This document shows positions 31,501 to 46,100 of a DNA stretch of 64,000 bases, piece after piece (positions within the stretch are counted from its first letter, which is position 1; every line of letters starts with the position of its first letter). The translations under genes were made by a program, and so were the position numbers. The notes below the pieces were generated by a model. That model was not told the origin of the DNA. It did not search any database and worked only from the letters and a program-made list of their open reading frames with translations. Origin of the DNA: Nemertoderma westbladi (taxonomy: Eukaryota > Xenacoelomorpha > Nemertodermatida > Nemertodermatidae); assembly GCA_032718475.1 (NCBI GenBank), contig JAUCBJ010009141.1:62001-126000 (forward strand), in the 5' to 3' direction.

Positions 31501-34500
31501 ATGGATGAATTTTGATTGCGTTGGAACACCCCCTATCTGTGGCTGTCTGAGTGGAGAGATAAGTAGCCTATCTCCCTGTTAATATTGTTGTGTTCTAGAA
31601 TATTTATTATAGTTTCATCGTATTGCCAAAGTGACTATAGAGCTGAAGTTGACTCATAATACAATAATTCACCTCAAATATCTCAGCTATTTCATGAACA
31701 TAATGAAGTATTAAATCCATGTCAAATTCCTTGGTATTTTTCTGCAATAATTTATCAAAATATCCTCTGATTTTTTTAAAAAACCATACCAATTTTCATA
31801 CTTATAACTTCTATCCCACTCAACGAGATAAAGTATCTTAAATGAAAGTCAAAAGAACAGGTAAAACTTACATTTATAGAAGTAATCAGCTGTTATTTGC
31901 TACGTCTTTCCGCTGGAGATGGATGAATTTTGATTGCGTTGGAACACCCCCTATCTGTGGCTTTCTGAGTGGAGAGATAAGTATCCTATCTCCCTATTAA
32001 TATTGTTGTGTTCTAGAATATTTTTTATAGTTTCATCGTATTGCCAAAGTGACTAGAGCTCAAGTTGTCTCATAATACAATAATTCACCTCAAATATCTC
32101 AGCTATTTCATGAACATAATGAAGTATTAAAGCCATGTCAAAATCCTTGTTGTTTTTCTGCAATAATTTATCAAAATATCCTCTGATTTTTTTCAAAAAC
32201 CATATCAATTTTCATACTTATAACTTCTATCCCACTCAACGAGATAAAGAATCTTAAATGAAAGTCAAAAGAACAGGTAACACTTACATTTATAGAAGTA
32301 ATCAGCTGTTATTTGCTACGTCTTTCCGCTGGAGATAAATGAATTTTGATTGTGTCAGAACACCCCCTATCTGTGGCTGTCTGAGTTGAGAAATAAGTAG
32401 CCTATCTCCCTATTAATATTGTTGTGTTCTAGAATATTTATTATAGTTTCATATTTTATTTCATATTATAGTTTCAGCTATTTCATGAACATAATGATGT
32501 ATTAAATCCATGTCAAATTCCTTGGTATTTTTCTGCAATAATTTATCAAAATATCCTCTGATTTTTTTCAAAAACCATATCAATTTTCATACTTATAACT
32601 TCTATCCCACTCAACGAGATAAAGTATCTTAAATGAAAGTCAAAAGAACAGGTAACACTTACATTTATAGAAGTAATCAGCTGTTATTTGCTACGTCTTT
32701 CCGCTGGAGATGGATGAATTTTGATTGTGTCAGAACACCCCCTATCTGTGGCTGTCTGAGTTGAGAAATAAGTAGCCTATCTCCCTATTAATATTGTTGT
32801 GTTCTAGAATATTTATTATAGTTTCATCGTATTGCTAAAGTGGCTGGAGCTGAAGTTATTATGTAATGCAATAATTCACCTAAAATATCTCAGCTATTTC
32901 ATGAACATAATGAAGTATTAAAGCCATGTCAAAATCCTTGGTGTTTTTCTGCAATAATTTATCAAAATATCCTCTGATTTTTTTCAAAAACCATATCAAT
33001 TGTCATATTTATAACTTCTATCCCACTCCACGAGATAAATAATCCTAAATGAAAGTCAAAAGAACAGGTAACACTTACATTTATAGAAGTAATCAGCTGT
33101 TATTTGCTACGTCTTTCCGCTGGAGATGGATTAATTTTGATTGCGTTGGAACACCCCCTATCTGTGGCTTTCTGAGAGGAGAGATAAGTATCCTATCTCC
33201 CTATTAATATTGTTGTGTTCTAGAATATTTTTTATAGTTTCATCGTATTGCCAATGTGACTAGAGCAGAAGTTAACTCATAATACAATAATTCACCTCAA
33301 ATATCTCAGCTATTTTATGAACATAATGAAGTATTAAAGCCATGTCAAAATCATTGGTGTTTTTCTGCAATAATTTATCAAAATATCCTCTGATTTTTTT
33401 AAAAAATCACATCGATTTTCTTATTTATAACTTCTATCCCACTCCACGAGATAGAGAATCTAAAATGAACGTCAAAAGAACAGGTAACACTTACATTTAT
33501 AGCAGTAATCAGCTGTTATTTGCTACGTCTTTCCGCTGGAGATGGATGAATTTTGATTGCGTTGGAACACCCCCTATCTGTGGCTGTCTGAGTGGAGAGA
33601 TAAGTAGCCTATCTCCCTGTTAATATTGTTGTGTTCTAGAATATTTATTATAGTTTCATCGTATTGCCAAAGTGACTATAGAGCTGAAGTTGACTCATAA
33701 TACAATAATTCACCTCAAATATCTCAGCTATTTCATGAACATAATGAAGTATTAAATCCATGTCAAATTCCTTGGTATTTTTCTGCAATAATTTATCAAA
33801 ATATCCTCTGATTTTTTTAAAAAACCATACCAATTTTCATACTTATAACTTCTATCCCACTCAACGAGATAAAGTATCTTAAATGAAAGTCAAAAGAACA
33901 GGTAAAACTTACATTTATAGAAGTAATCAGCTGTTATTTGCTACGTCTTTCCGCTGGAGATGGATGAATTTTGATTGCGTTGGAACACCCCCTATCTGTG
34001 GCTTTCTGAGTGGAGAGATAAGTATCCTATCTCCCTATTAATATTGTTGTGTTCTAGAATATTTTTTATAGTTTCATCGTATTGCCAAAGTGACTAGAGC
34101 TCAAGTTGTCTCATAATACAATAATTCACCTCAAATATCTCAGCTATTTCATGAACATAATGAAGTATTAAAGCCATGTCAAAATCCTTGTTGTTTTTCT
34201 GCAATAATTTATCAAAATATCCTCTGATTTTTTTCAAAAACCATATCAATTTTCATACTTATAACTTCTATCCCACTCAATGAGATAAAGAATCTTAAAT
34301 GAAAGTCAAAAGAACAGGTAACACTTACATTTATAGAAGTAATCAGCTGTTATTTGCTACGTCTTTCCGCTGGAGATAAATGAATTTTGATTGTGTCAGA
34401 ACACCCCCTATCTGTGGCTGTCTGAGTTGAGAAATAAGTAGCCTATCTCCCTATTAATATCGTTGTGTTCTAGAATATTTATTATAGTTTCATCGTATTG

Positions 34501-35546
34501 CTAAAGTGGCTGGAGCTAAAGTTATTATGTAATGCAATAATTCACCTCAAATATCTCAGCTATTTCATGAACATAATGAAGTATTAAAGCCATGTCAAAA
34601 TCCTTGGTGTTTTTCTGCAATAATTTATCAAAATATCCTCTGATTTTTTTCAAAAACCATATCAATTTTCATATTTATAACTTCAATCCGACTCCACGAG
34701 ATAAAGAATCTTAAATGAAAGTCAAAAGAACAGGTAACACTTACATTTATAGAAGTAATCAGCTGTTATTTGCTACGTCTTTCCGCTGGAGATGGATGAA
34801 GTTTGATTGCGTTGGAACACCCCCTATCTGTGGCTTTCTGAGTGGAGAGATAAGTATCCTATCTGCCTATTAATATTGTTGTGTTCTAGAATATTTTTTA
34901 TAGTTTCATCGTATTGCCAAAGTGACTAGAGCTCAAGTTGTCTCATAATACAATAATTCACCTCAAATATCTCAGCTATTTCATGAACATAATGAAGTAT
35001 TAAATCCATGTCAAAATCCTTGGTATTTTTCTGCAATAATTTATCAAAATGTCCTCTGATTTTTTTCAAAAACCATATCAATTTTCATATTTATAACTTC
35101 TATCCCACTCCACGAGATAGAGAATCTTAAATGAACGTCAAAAGAACAGGTAACACTTACATTTATAGAAGTAATCAGCTGTTATTTGCTACGTATTTCC
35201 GCTGGAGATGGATGAATTTTGATTGCGTTGGAACACCCCCTATCTGTGGCTTTCTGAGTGGAGAGATAAGTATCCTATCTCCCTATTAATATTGTTGTGT
35301 TCTAGAATATTTTTTATAGTTTCATCGTATTGCCAAAGTGACTAGAGCTGAAGTTAACTCATAATACAATAATTCACCTCAAATATCTCAGCTATTTCAT
35401 GAACATAATGAAGTATTAAAGCCATGTCAAAATCATTGGTGTTTTTCCTCAATAATTTATCAAAATATCCTCTGATTTTTTTCAAAAACCATATCAATTT
35501 TCATATTTATAACTTCTATCCCACTCCACGAGATAAAGAATCTTAA
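28542..35546. repeat. Satellite array A3, ~417-bp monomers
   Basis: About 17 monomers in the same orientation as A1 and A2. The array starts inside a monomer (TTTAT then AGAAGTAAT). The block 30720-32440 recurs at 32761-34481 with an exact 2,041-bp offset. The offset is shorter than five monomers because the first copy runs into a truncated monomer at 32443-32470 (CATATTTTATTTCATATTAT). The array is interrupted at 35543-35546 (TTAA) by the piggyBac-like element. Confidence 0.95.
30720..34481. repeat. Tandem pair of ~1.72-kb satellite blocks, offset 2,041 bp
   Basis: The copies 30720-32440 and 32761-34481 share private variants. These include GGCTGGAGCTGAAG, CTAGAGCAGAAG, ATCTAAAATGAACG, GACTATAGAGC, GGTAAAACTTAC and CCTTGTTGTTT. 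Only scattered substitutions separate them, so this is a recent duplication. Confidence 0.85.
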
Positions 35547-37107
35547 CCCTATTAAACCCGGGGGGGGGGGGTCAATATGACCCCCCCCGTGGTTTTTTTA
35601 TTATAATTCTGAAACAAACGCAGTTGGGAATCTGAAATTTTATGACTTTTCCTAAAAATCTATTGTCTTCATGGTAGTGAAAACCGTTTTCAAAAATATT
35701 GGGTACTTTTCGAGTTATAGCACCATTTTTTAACCCTACTTTTGGCACTTTTTTTGAGACGTTTTTTGAAAATTACATTTCATTAAATATGAATTGTAAC
35801 ATCTCGGTTTTTGATTTACACCTGTTTTTTGGTGTTAGAAATTGGATGGAATTCATATAAATTGATTTAGAAATTTCAGACTTGTTTTTTTCGATGGGTA
35901 CCAAATTTTGGTGCCAGCACCAAATTTTGAAATAAGTAAATTTTGTAAATTGATTGTTTGAAAGTTGTTTTTTACGCAATTGTGGTTTTTTGAGGTTCTG
36001 AATTCGATGAAATATATACGAGTTGAACCAAGCGTATCAAACTTGTATTTTTCGGTGCTGTGTGTTAATTTTGGTGCTAGCACGAAATTTTGAAAATCCA
36101 TTCAATATATAAAATTGCTTGTGACAATTTATTTCTTGCGTTTTAGAGGTTTATGGCTGTTCTGAATTCAATGGAAAATATAATTATCGAACTAGACATC
36201 TCAAACTTGTATTTTTCGGATGTGGGTGCAAAATGTGGTGCTAGCACCAAATTTTGAAAACCATCAAATATATCAATTGATTGTGTCACCTTGTTTCTTG
36301 CGTTATACGGGTTTGTGATGGTTCTGAATTCATTGGAATCAGTAAAAATTTCATAAGAGTTCTCTTAGTGTTCTCTTCTTTTTCGCCGGTGGGTGAAAAT
36401 TGTTGTACCAGCACCAAATTTTGGAAAATATACAAATTGATAAGTAGATAGTATCACCTTGTTTCTTGCGTTATACGGGTTTATGAGGGTCCTGAATCCG
36501 ATGGAATCAATAAAAACAGCACTGGACATCGCAAACTTGTACTTTTTGGTGATGGGTACGAAATTTGGTGCTAGCACCAAAATTTGCTAAATTACGCCGA
36601 AAAATACAAGTAGCAATGATCTGGCATATTAGAAATGTATTCCATTAGAATCAGCGCCCTCGAAAACCTGAAAATGTGAATTTATAGCATCGTATAAGTG
36701 AATTAAAAATTTTGTGTTCTAACTGAAAAGTGCTGGTTATTTGTTTTTTTCATTTTTTTCCTACGCAGAGAGGACTAAACAGCCATTTATAGTAATCATA
36801 TCATTTTTAAATATTTTCCAATGTATTTTGCACCCCAAAAAACCTGTATTGAAAAATAATTAGCCGAAAATGTAACTTTCAAATTTTGTGAAAATTGTGC
36901 ACTACTTGTAATTTTGGTGCTGCAATATAACCACCCCAGTACATTTTTTCGAAAATTTTTTTTTCGGTCGGATCCAGACAAGTGATACCTACGTACAAAC
37001 AAAAAATCAGACGTTTTCGTAAATATTTGTAGATTTTAGAGGGGGGGGGGTCAATATGACCCCCTCCCGGTATTTGTACAACATTTTATAGCCCGGTACT
37101 AATAGGG
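35547..37107. mobile_element. piggyBac-like non-autonomous element, 1,561 bp
   Basis: Flanked by TTAA on both sides (35543-35546 and 37108-37111), with ends starting CCCTATTA and an inverted counterpart ending TAATAGGG. Both ends then have CCCGGG and a palindromic GGGGGTCAATATGACCCCC block (about 35565 and 37040). The interior is AT-rich with no transposase frame, and carries five 165-bp repeats. The insertion is clean: matched satellite variants flanking it (34461 and 38109) are 3,648 bp apart, and removing the element plus one TTAA leaves 2,083 bp, exactly five monomers. piggyBac affiliation is inferred from the TTAA target and CCCT ends. Confidence 0.88.
35880..36600. repeat. 165-bp minisatellite with palindromic core inside the element
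   Basis: Five degenerate units with centres near 35915, 36080, 36242, 36411 and 36576 (spacing 162-169 bp). Each contains a version of TTGGTGCTAGCACCAA, a perfect palindrome in the best copy (near 36565), followed by AAATTTTG. Each is preceded by CAAACTTGTATTTTTCGG-like sequence. TTTCTTGCGTTATACGGG and GTTCTGAATTC-like segments lie between the cores. Confidence 0.85.
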
Positions 37108-40100
37108 TTAAATGAAAGTCAAAAGAACAGGTAACACTTACATTTATAGAGTAATCAGCTGTTATTTGCTACGTCTTTCCGCTGAAGATGGATGAATTTT
37201 GATTGTGTCAGAACACCCCCTATCTGTGGCTGTCTGAGTTGAGAAATAAGTAGCCTATCTCACTATTAATATTGTTGTGTTCTAGAATATTTATTATAGT
37301 TTCATCGTATTGCTAAAGTGGCTGGAGCTAAAGTTATTATGTAATTAATGCAATAATTCACCTCAAATATCTCAGCTATTTCACGAACATAATGAAGTAT
37401 TAAAGCCATGTCAAAATCCTTGGTGTTTTTCTGCAATAATTTATCAAAATATCCTCTGATTTTTTACAAAAATCATATCGATTTTCATATTTATAACTTC
37501 TATCCCACTCAAAGAGATAAAGTATCTTAAATGAAAGTCAAAAGAACAGGTAACACTTACATTTATAGAAGTAATCAGCTGTTATTTGCTACGTCTTTCC
37601 GCTGGAGATGGATTAATTTTGATTGCGTTGGAACACCCCCTATCTGAGGCTTTCTGAGTGGAGAGATAAGTATCCTATCTCCCTATTAATATTGTTGTGT
37701 TCTAGAATATTTTTTATAGTTTCCTCGTATTGCCAAAGTGAATAGAGCTGAAGTTAACTCATAATACAATAATTCACCTCAAATATCTCAGCTATTTCAT
37801 GAACATAATGAAGTATTAAAGCCATGTCAAAATCATTGGTGTTTTTCTGCAATAATTTATCAAAATATCCTCTGATTTTTTTCAAAAACCATATCAATTT
37901 TCATACTTATAACTTCTATCCCACTCAACGAGATAAAGAATCTTAAATGAAAGTCAAAAGAACAGGTAACACTTACATTTATAGAAGTAATCAGCTGTTA
38001 TTTGCTACGTCTTTCCGCTGGAGATAAATGAATTTTGATTGTGTCAGAACACCCCCTATCTGTGGCTGTCTGAGTTGAGAAATAAGTAGCCTATCTCCCT
38101 ATTAATATCGTTGTGTTCTAGAATATTTATTATAGTTTCATCGTATTGCTAAAGTGGCTGGAGCTAAAGTTATTATGTAATGCAATAATTCACCTCAAAT
38201 ACCTCAGCTATTTCATGAACATAATGAAGTATTAAAGCCATGTCAAAATCCTTGGTGTTTTTCTGCAATAATTTATCAAAATATCCTCTGATTTTTTTCA
38301 AAAACCATATCAATTTTCATATTTATAACTTCAATCCGACTCCACGAGATAAAGAATCTTAAATGAAAGTCAAAAGAACAGGTAACACTTACATTTATAG
38401 AAGTAATCAGCTGTTATTTGCTACGTCTTTCCGCTGGAGATGGATGAATTTTGATTGCGTTGGAACACCCCCTATCTGTGGCTTTCTGAGTGGAGAGATA
38501 AGTATCCTATCTGCCTATTAATATTGTTGTGTTCTAGAATATTTTTTATAGTTTCATCGTATTGCCAAAGTGACTAGAGCTCAAGTTGTCTCATAATACA
38601 ATAATTCACCTCAAATATCTCAGCTATTTCATGAACATAATGAAGTATTAAATCCATGTCAAAATCCTTGGTATTTTTCTGCAATAATTTATCAAAATGT
38701 CCTCTGATTTTTTTCAAAAACCATATCAATTTTCATATTTATAACTTCTATCCCACTCCACGAGATAGAGAATCTTAAATGAACGTCAAAAGAACAGGTA
38801 ACACTTACATTTATAGAAGTAATCAGCTGTTATTTGCTACGTCTTTCCGCTGGAGATGGATGAATTTTGATTGTGTCAGAACACCCCCTATCTGTGGCTG
38901 TCTGAGTTGAGAAATAAGTAGCCTATCTCCCTATTAATATTGTTGTGTTCTAGAATATTTATTATAGTTTCATCGTATTGCTAAAGTGGCTGGAGCTAAA
39001 GTTATTATGTAATGCAATAATTCACCTCAAATATCTCAGCTATTTCATGAACATAATGAAGTATTAAAGCCATGTCAAAATCCTTGGTGTTTTTCGGTAA
39101 CACTTACATTTATAGAAGTAATCAGCTGTTATTTGCTACGTCTTTCCGCTGGAGATGGATGAATTTTGATTGCGTTGGAACACCCCCTATCTGTGGCTTT
39201 CTGAGTGGAGAGATAAGTATCCTATCTCCCTATTAATATTGTTGTGTTCTAGAATATTTTTTATAGTTTCATCGTATTGCCAAAGTGACTAGAGCTCAAG
39301 TTGTCTCATAATACAAATATTCACCTCAAATATCTCAGCTATTTCATGAACATAATGAAGTATTAAAGCCATGTCAAAATCCTTGGTGTTAATTCACCTC
39401 AAATATCTCAGCTATTTCATGAACATAATGAAGTATTAAAGCCATGTCAAAATCCTTGGTGTTTTTCTGCAATAATTTATCAAAATATCCTCTGATTTTT
39501 TTTAAAAACCATATCAATTTTCATACTTATAACTTCTATCCCACTCAACGAGATAAACAATCTTAAATGAAAGTCAAAAGAACAGGTAACACTTACATTT
39601 ATAGAAGTAATCAGCTGTTATTTGCTACGTCTTTCCGCTGGAGATGGATGAATTTTGATTGTGTCAGAACACCCCCTATCTGTGGCTGTCTGAGTTGAGA
39701 AATAAGTAGCCTATCTCCCTATTAATATTGTTGTGTTCTAGAATATTTATTATAGTTTCATCGTATTGCTAAAGTGGCTGGAGCTAAAGTTATTATGTAA
39801 TGCAATAATTCACCTCAAATATCTCAGCTATTTCATGAACATAATGAAGTATTAAATCCATGTCAAAATCCTTGGTGTTTTTCTGCAATAATTTATCAAA
39901 ATATCCTCTGATTTTTTTCAAATACCATATCAATTTTCATATTTATAACTTCTATCCGGCTCCACGAGATAAAGAATCTTAAATGAAAGTCAAAAGAACA
40001 GGTAACACTTACATTTATAGAAGTAATCAGCTGTTATTTGCTACGTCTTTCCGCTGGAGATGGATGACTTTTGATTGCGTTGGAACACCCCCTATCTGTG

Positions 40101-40140
40101 GCTGTCTGAGTGGAGAGATAAGTAGCCTATCTCCCTGTTA

Positions 40141-43100
40141 ATATGTGTGTGTTCTAGAATATTTATTATAGTTTCATCGTATTGCCAAAGTGACTATAGA
40201 GCTGAAGTTGACTCATAATACAATAATTCACCTCAAATATCTCAGCTATTTCATGAACATTATGAAGTATTAAATCCATGTCGTTTCCTTGGTATTTTTC
40301 TGCAATAATTTATCAAAATATCCTCTGATTTTTTTCAAAAACCATATCAATTTTCATACTTATAACTTCTATCCCACTCAACGACATAAAGTATCTTAAA
40401 TGAAAGTCAAAAGAACAGGTAACACTTACATTTATAGAAGTAATCAGCTGTTATTTGCTACGTCTTCCCGCTGGAGATGGATGAATTTTGATTGCGTTGG
40501 AACACCCCCTATCTGTGGCTTTCTGAGTGGAGAGATAAGTAGCCTATCTCCCTATTAATATTGTTGTGTTCTAGAATATTTTTTATAGTTTCATCGTATT
40601 GCCAAAGTGACTAGAGCTGAAGTTAACTCATAATACAATAATTCACCTCAAATATCTCAGCTATTTCATGAACATAATGAAGTATTAAAGCCATGTCAAA
40701 ATCATTGGTGTTTTTCCTCAATAATTTATCAAAATATCCTCTGATTTTTTTCAAAAACCACATCGATTTTCTTATTTATAACTTCTATCCCACTCCACGA
40801 GATAGAGAATCTTAAATGAACGTCAAAAGAACAGGTAACACTTACATTTATAGCAGTAATCAGCTGTTATTTGCTACGTCTTTCCGCTGGAGATGGATGA
40901 ATTTTGATTGCGTTGGAACACCCCCTATCTGTGGCTGTCTGAGTGGAGAGATAAGTAGCCTATCTCCCTGTTAATATTGTTGTGTTCTAGAATATTTATT
41001 ATAGTTTCATCATATTGCCAAAGTGACTAGAGCTGAAGTTGACTCATACTACAATAATTCACCTCAAATATCTCAGCTATTTCATGAACATAATGAAGTA
41101 TTAAAGCCATGTCAAAATCATTGGTGTTTTTCCTCAATAATTTATCAAAATATCCTCTGATTTTTTTCAAAAACCACATCGATTTTCTTATTTATAACTT
41201 CTATCCCACTCCACGAGATAGAGAATCTTAAATGAACGTCAAAAGAACAGGACCCGTAACACTTACATTTATAGCAGTAATCAGCTGTTATTTGCTACGT
41301 CTTTCCGCTGGAGATGGATGAATTTTGATTGCATTGGAACACCCCCTATCTGTGGCTGTCTGAGTGGAGAGATAAGTAGCCTATCTCCCTGTTAATATTG
41401 TTGTGTTCTAGAATATTTATTATAGTTTCATCATATTGCCAAAGTGACTAGAGCTGAAGTTGACTCATACTACAATAATTCACCTCAAATATCTCAGCTA
41501 TTTCATGAACATAATGAAGTATTAAATCCATGTCAAATTCCTTGGTATTTTTCTGCAATAATTTATCAAAATATCCTGTGATTTTTTTCAAAAACCATAT
41601 CAATTTTCATATTTATAATTTCTATCCCACTCCACGAGATAAAGAATCTTAAATGAAAGTCAAAAGAACAGGTAACACTTACATTTATAGAAGTAATCAG
41701 CTGTTATTTGCTACGTCTTTCCGCTGGAGATGGATGACTTTTGATTGCGTTGGAACACCCCCTATCTGTGGCTGTCTGAGTGGAGAGATAAGTAGCCTAT
41801 CTCCCTGTTAATATGTGTGTGTTCTAGAATATTTATTATAGTTTCATCGTATTGCCAAAGTGACTATAGAGCTGAAGTTGACTCATAATACAATAATTCA
41901 CCTCAAATATCTCAGCTATTTCATGAACATAATGAAGTATTAAATCCATGTCAAATTCCTTGGTATTTTTCTGCAATAATTTATCAAAATATCCTCTGAT
42001 TTTTTTCAAAAACCATATCAATTTTCATACTTATAACTTCTATCCCACTCAACGAGATAAAGTATCTTAAATGAAAGTCAAAAGAACAGGTAACACTTAC
42101 ATTTATAGAAGTAATCAGCTGTTATTTGCTACGTCTTCCCGCTGGAGATGGATGAATTTTGATTGCGTTGGAACACCCCCTATCTGTGGCTTTCTGAGTG
42201 GAGAGATAAGTAGCCTATCTCCCTATTAATATTGTTGTGTTCTAGAATATTTTTTATAGTTTCATCGTATTGCCAAAGTGACTAGAGCTGAAGTTAACTC
42301 ATAATACAATAATTCACCTCAAATATCTCAGCTATTTCATGAACATAATGAAGTATTAAAGCCATGTCAAAATCATTGGTGTTTTTCCTCAATAATTTAT
42401 CAAAATATCCTCTGATTTTTTTCAAAAACCACATCGATTTTCTTATTTATAACTTCTATCCCACTCCACGAGATAGAGAATCTTAAATGAACGTCAAAAG
42501 AACAGGTAACACTTACATTTATAGCAGTAATCAGCTGTTATTTGCTACGTCTTTCCGCTGGAGATGGATGAATTTTGATTGCGTTGGAACACCCCCTATC
42601 TGTGGCTGTCTGAGTGGAGAGATAAGTAGCCTATCTCCCTGTTAATATTGTTGTGTTCTAGAATATTTATTATAGTTTCATCATATTGCCAAAGTGACTA
42701 GAGCTGAAGTTGACTCATACTACAATAATTCACCTCAAATATCTCAGCTATTTCATGAACATAATGAAGTATTAAATCCATGTCAAATTCCTTGGTATTT
42801 TTCTGCAATAATTTATCAAAATATCCTGTGATTTTTTTCAAAAACCATATCAATTTTCATATTTATAACTTCTATCCCACTCCACGAGATAAAGAATCTT
42901 AAATGAAAGTCAAAAGAACAGGTAACACTTACATTTATAGAAGTAATCAGCTGTTATTTGCTACGTCTTCCCGCTGGAGATGGATGAATTTTGATTGCGT
43001 TGGAACACCCCCTATCTGTGGCTTTCTGAGTGGAGAGATAAGTATCCTATCTCCCTATTAATATTGTTGTGTTCTAGAATATTTTTTATAGTTTCATCGT

Positions 43101-46100
43101 ATTGCCAAAGTGACTAGAGCTGAAGTTAACTCATACTACAATAATTCACCTCAAATATCTCAGCTATTTCATGAACATAATGAAGTATTAATACCATGTC
43201 AAATTCCTTGGTATTTTTCTGCAATAATTTATCAAAATATCCTGTGATTTTTTTCAAAAACCATATCAATTTTCATATTTATAACTTCTATCCCACTCCA
43301 CGAGATAAAGAATCTTAAATGAAAGTCAAAAGAACAGGTAACACTTACATTTATAGAAGTAATCAGCTGTTATTTGCTACGTCTTTCCGCTGGAGATGGA
43401 TGAATTTTGATTGTGTCAGAACACCCCCTATCTGTGGCTGTCTGAGTTGAGAAATAAGTAGCCTATCTCCCTATTAATATTGTTGTGTTCTAGAATATTT
43501 ATTATAGTTTCATCGTATTGCTAAAGTGGCTGGAGCTAAAGTTATTATGTAATAATGCAATAATTCACCTCAAATATCTCAGCTATTTCATGAACATAAT
43601 GAAGTATTAAAGCCATGTCAAAATCATTGGTGTTTTTCTGCAATAATTTATCAAAATATCCTCTGATTTTTTTCAAAAACCACATCGATTTTCTTATTTA
43701 TAACTTCTATCCCACTCCACGAGATAGATAATCTTAAATGAACGTCAAAAGAACAGGTAACACTTACATTTATAGCAGTAATCAGCTGTTATTTGCTACG
43801 TCTTTCCGCTGGAGATGGATGACTTTTGATTGCGTTGGAACACCCCCTATCTGTGGCTGTCTGAGTGGAGAGATAAGTAGCCTATCTCCCTGTTAATATG
43901 TGTGTGTTCTAGAATATTTATTATAGTTTCATCGTATTGCCAAAGTGACTATAGAGCTGAAGTTGACTCATAATACAATAATTCACCTCAAATATCTCAG
44001 CTATTTCATGAACATAATGAAGTATTAAATCCATGTCAAATTCCTTGGTATTTTTCTGCAATAATTTATCAAAATATCCTCTGATTTTTTTCAAAAACCA
44101 TATCAATTTTCATACTTATAACTTCTATCCCACTCAACGACATAAAGTATCTTAAATGAAAGTCAAAAGAACAGGTAACACTTACATTTATAGAAGTAAT
44201 CAGCTGTTATTTGCTACGTCTTTCCGCTGGAGATGGATTAATTTTGATTGCGTTGGAACACCCCCTATCTGTGGCTTTCTGAGTGGAGAGATAAGTATCC
44301 TATCTCCCTATTAATATTGTTGTGTTCTAGAATATTTTTTATAGTTTCATCGTATTGCCAAAGTGACTAGAGCTGAAGTTAACTCATAATACAATAATTC
44401 ACCTCAAATATCTCAGCTATTTCATGAACATAATGAAGTATTAAAGCCATGTCAAAATCATTGGTGTTTTTCTGCAATAATTTATCAAAATATCCTCTGA
44501 TTTTTTTCAAAAACCACATCGATTTTCTTATTTATAACTTCTATCCCACTCCACGAGATAGAGAATCTTAAATGAACGTCAAAAGAACAGGTAACACTTA
44601 CATTTATAGCAGTAATCAGCTGTTATTTGCTACGTCTTTCCGCTGGAGATGGATGAATTTTGATTGCGTTGGAACACCCCCTATCTGTGGCTGTCTGAGT
44701 GGAGAGATAAGTAGCCTATCTCCCTGTTAATATTGTTGTGTTCTAGAATATTTATTATAGTTTCATCATATTGCCAAAGTGACTAGAGCTGAAGTTGACT
44801 CATACTACAATAATTCACCTCAAATATCTCAGCTATTTCATGAACATAATGAAGTATTAAATCCATGTCAAATTCCTTGGTATTTTTCTGCAATAATTTA
44901 TCAAAATATCCTCTGATTTTTTTCAAAAACCATATCAATTTTCATATTTATAACTTCTATCCCACTCCACGAGATAAAGAATCTTAAATGAAAGTCAAAA
45001 GAACAGGTAACACTTACATTTATAGAAGTAATCAGCTGTTATTTGCTACGTCTTTCCGCTGGAGATGGATGAATTTTGATTGCGTTGGAACACCCCCTAT
45101 CTGTGGCTTTCTGAGTGGAGAGATAAGTATCCTATCTCCCTATTAATATTGTTGTGTTCTAGAATATTTTTTATAGTTTCATCGTATTGCCAAAGTGACT
45201 AGAGCTGAAGTTAACTCATAATACAATAATTCACCTCAAATATCTCAGCTATTTCATGAACATAATGAAGTATTAAAGCCATGTCAAATTCCTTGGTATT
45301 TTTCTGCAATAATTTATCAAAATATCCTGTGATTTTTTTCAAAAACCATATCAATTTTCATATTTATAACTTCTATCCCACTCCACGAGATAAAGAATCT
45401 TAAATGAAAGTCAAAAGAACAGGTAACACTTACATTTATAGAAGTAATCAGCTGTTATTTGCTACGTCTTTCCGCTGGAGATGGATGAATTTTGATTGCG
45501 TCAGAACACCCCCTATCTGTGGCTGTCTGAGTGGAGAAATAAGTAGCCTATCTCCCTATTAATATTGTTGTGTTCTAGAATATTTATTATAGTTTCATCG
45601 TATTGCTAAAGTGGCTGGAGCTAAAGTTATTATGTAATAGCAATAATTCACCTCAAATATCTCAGCTATTTCATGAACATAATGAAGTATTAAAGCCATG
45701 TCAAAATCATTGGTGTTTTTCTGCAATAATTTATCAAAATATCCTCTGATTTTTTTCAAAAACCACATCGATTTTCTTATTTATAACTTCTATCCCACTC
45801 CACGAGATAGATAATCTTAAATGAACGTCAAAAGAACAGGTAACACTTACATTTATAGCAGTAATCAGCTGTTATTTGCTACGTCTTTCCGCTGGAGATG
45901 GATGACTTTTGATTGCGTTGGAACACCCCCTATATGTGGCTGTCTGAGTGGAGAGATAAGTAGCCTATCTCCCTGTTAATATGTGTGTGTTCTAGAATAT
46001 TTATTATAGTTTCATCGTATTGCCAAAGTGACTATAGAGCTGAAGTTGACTCATAATACAATAATTCACCTCAAATATCTCAGCTATTTCATGAACATAA

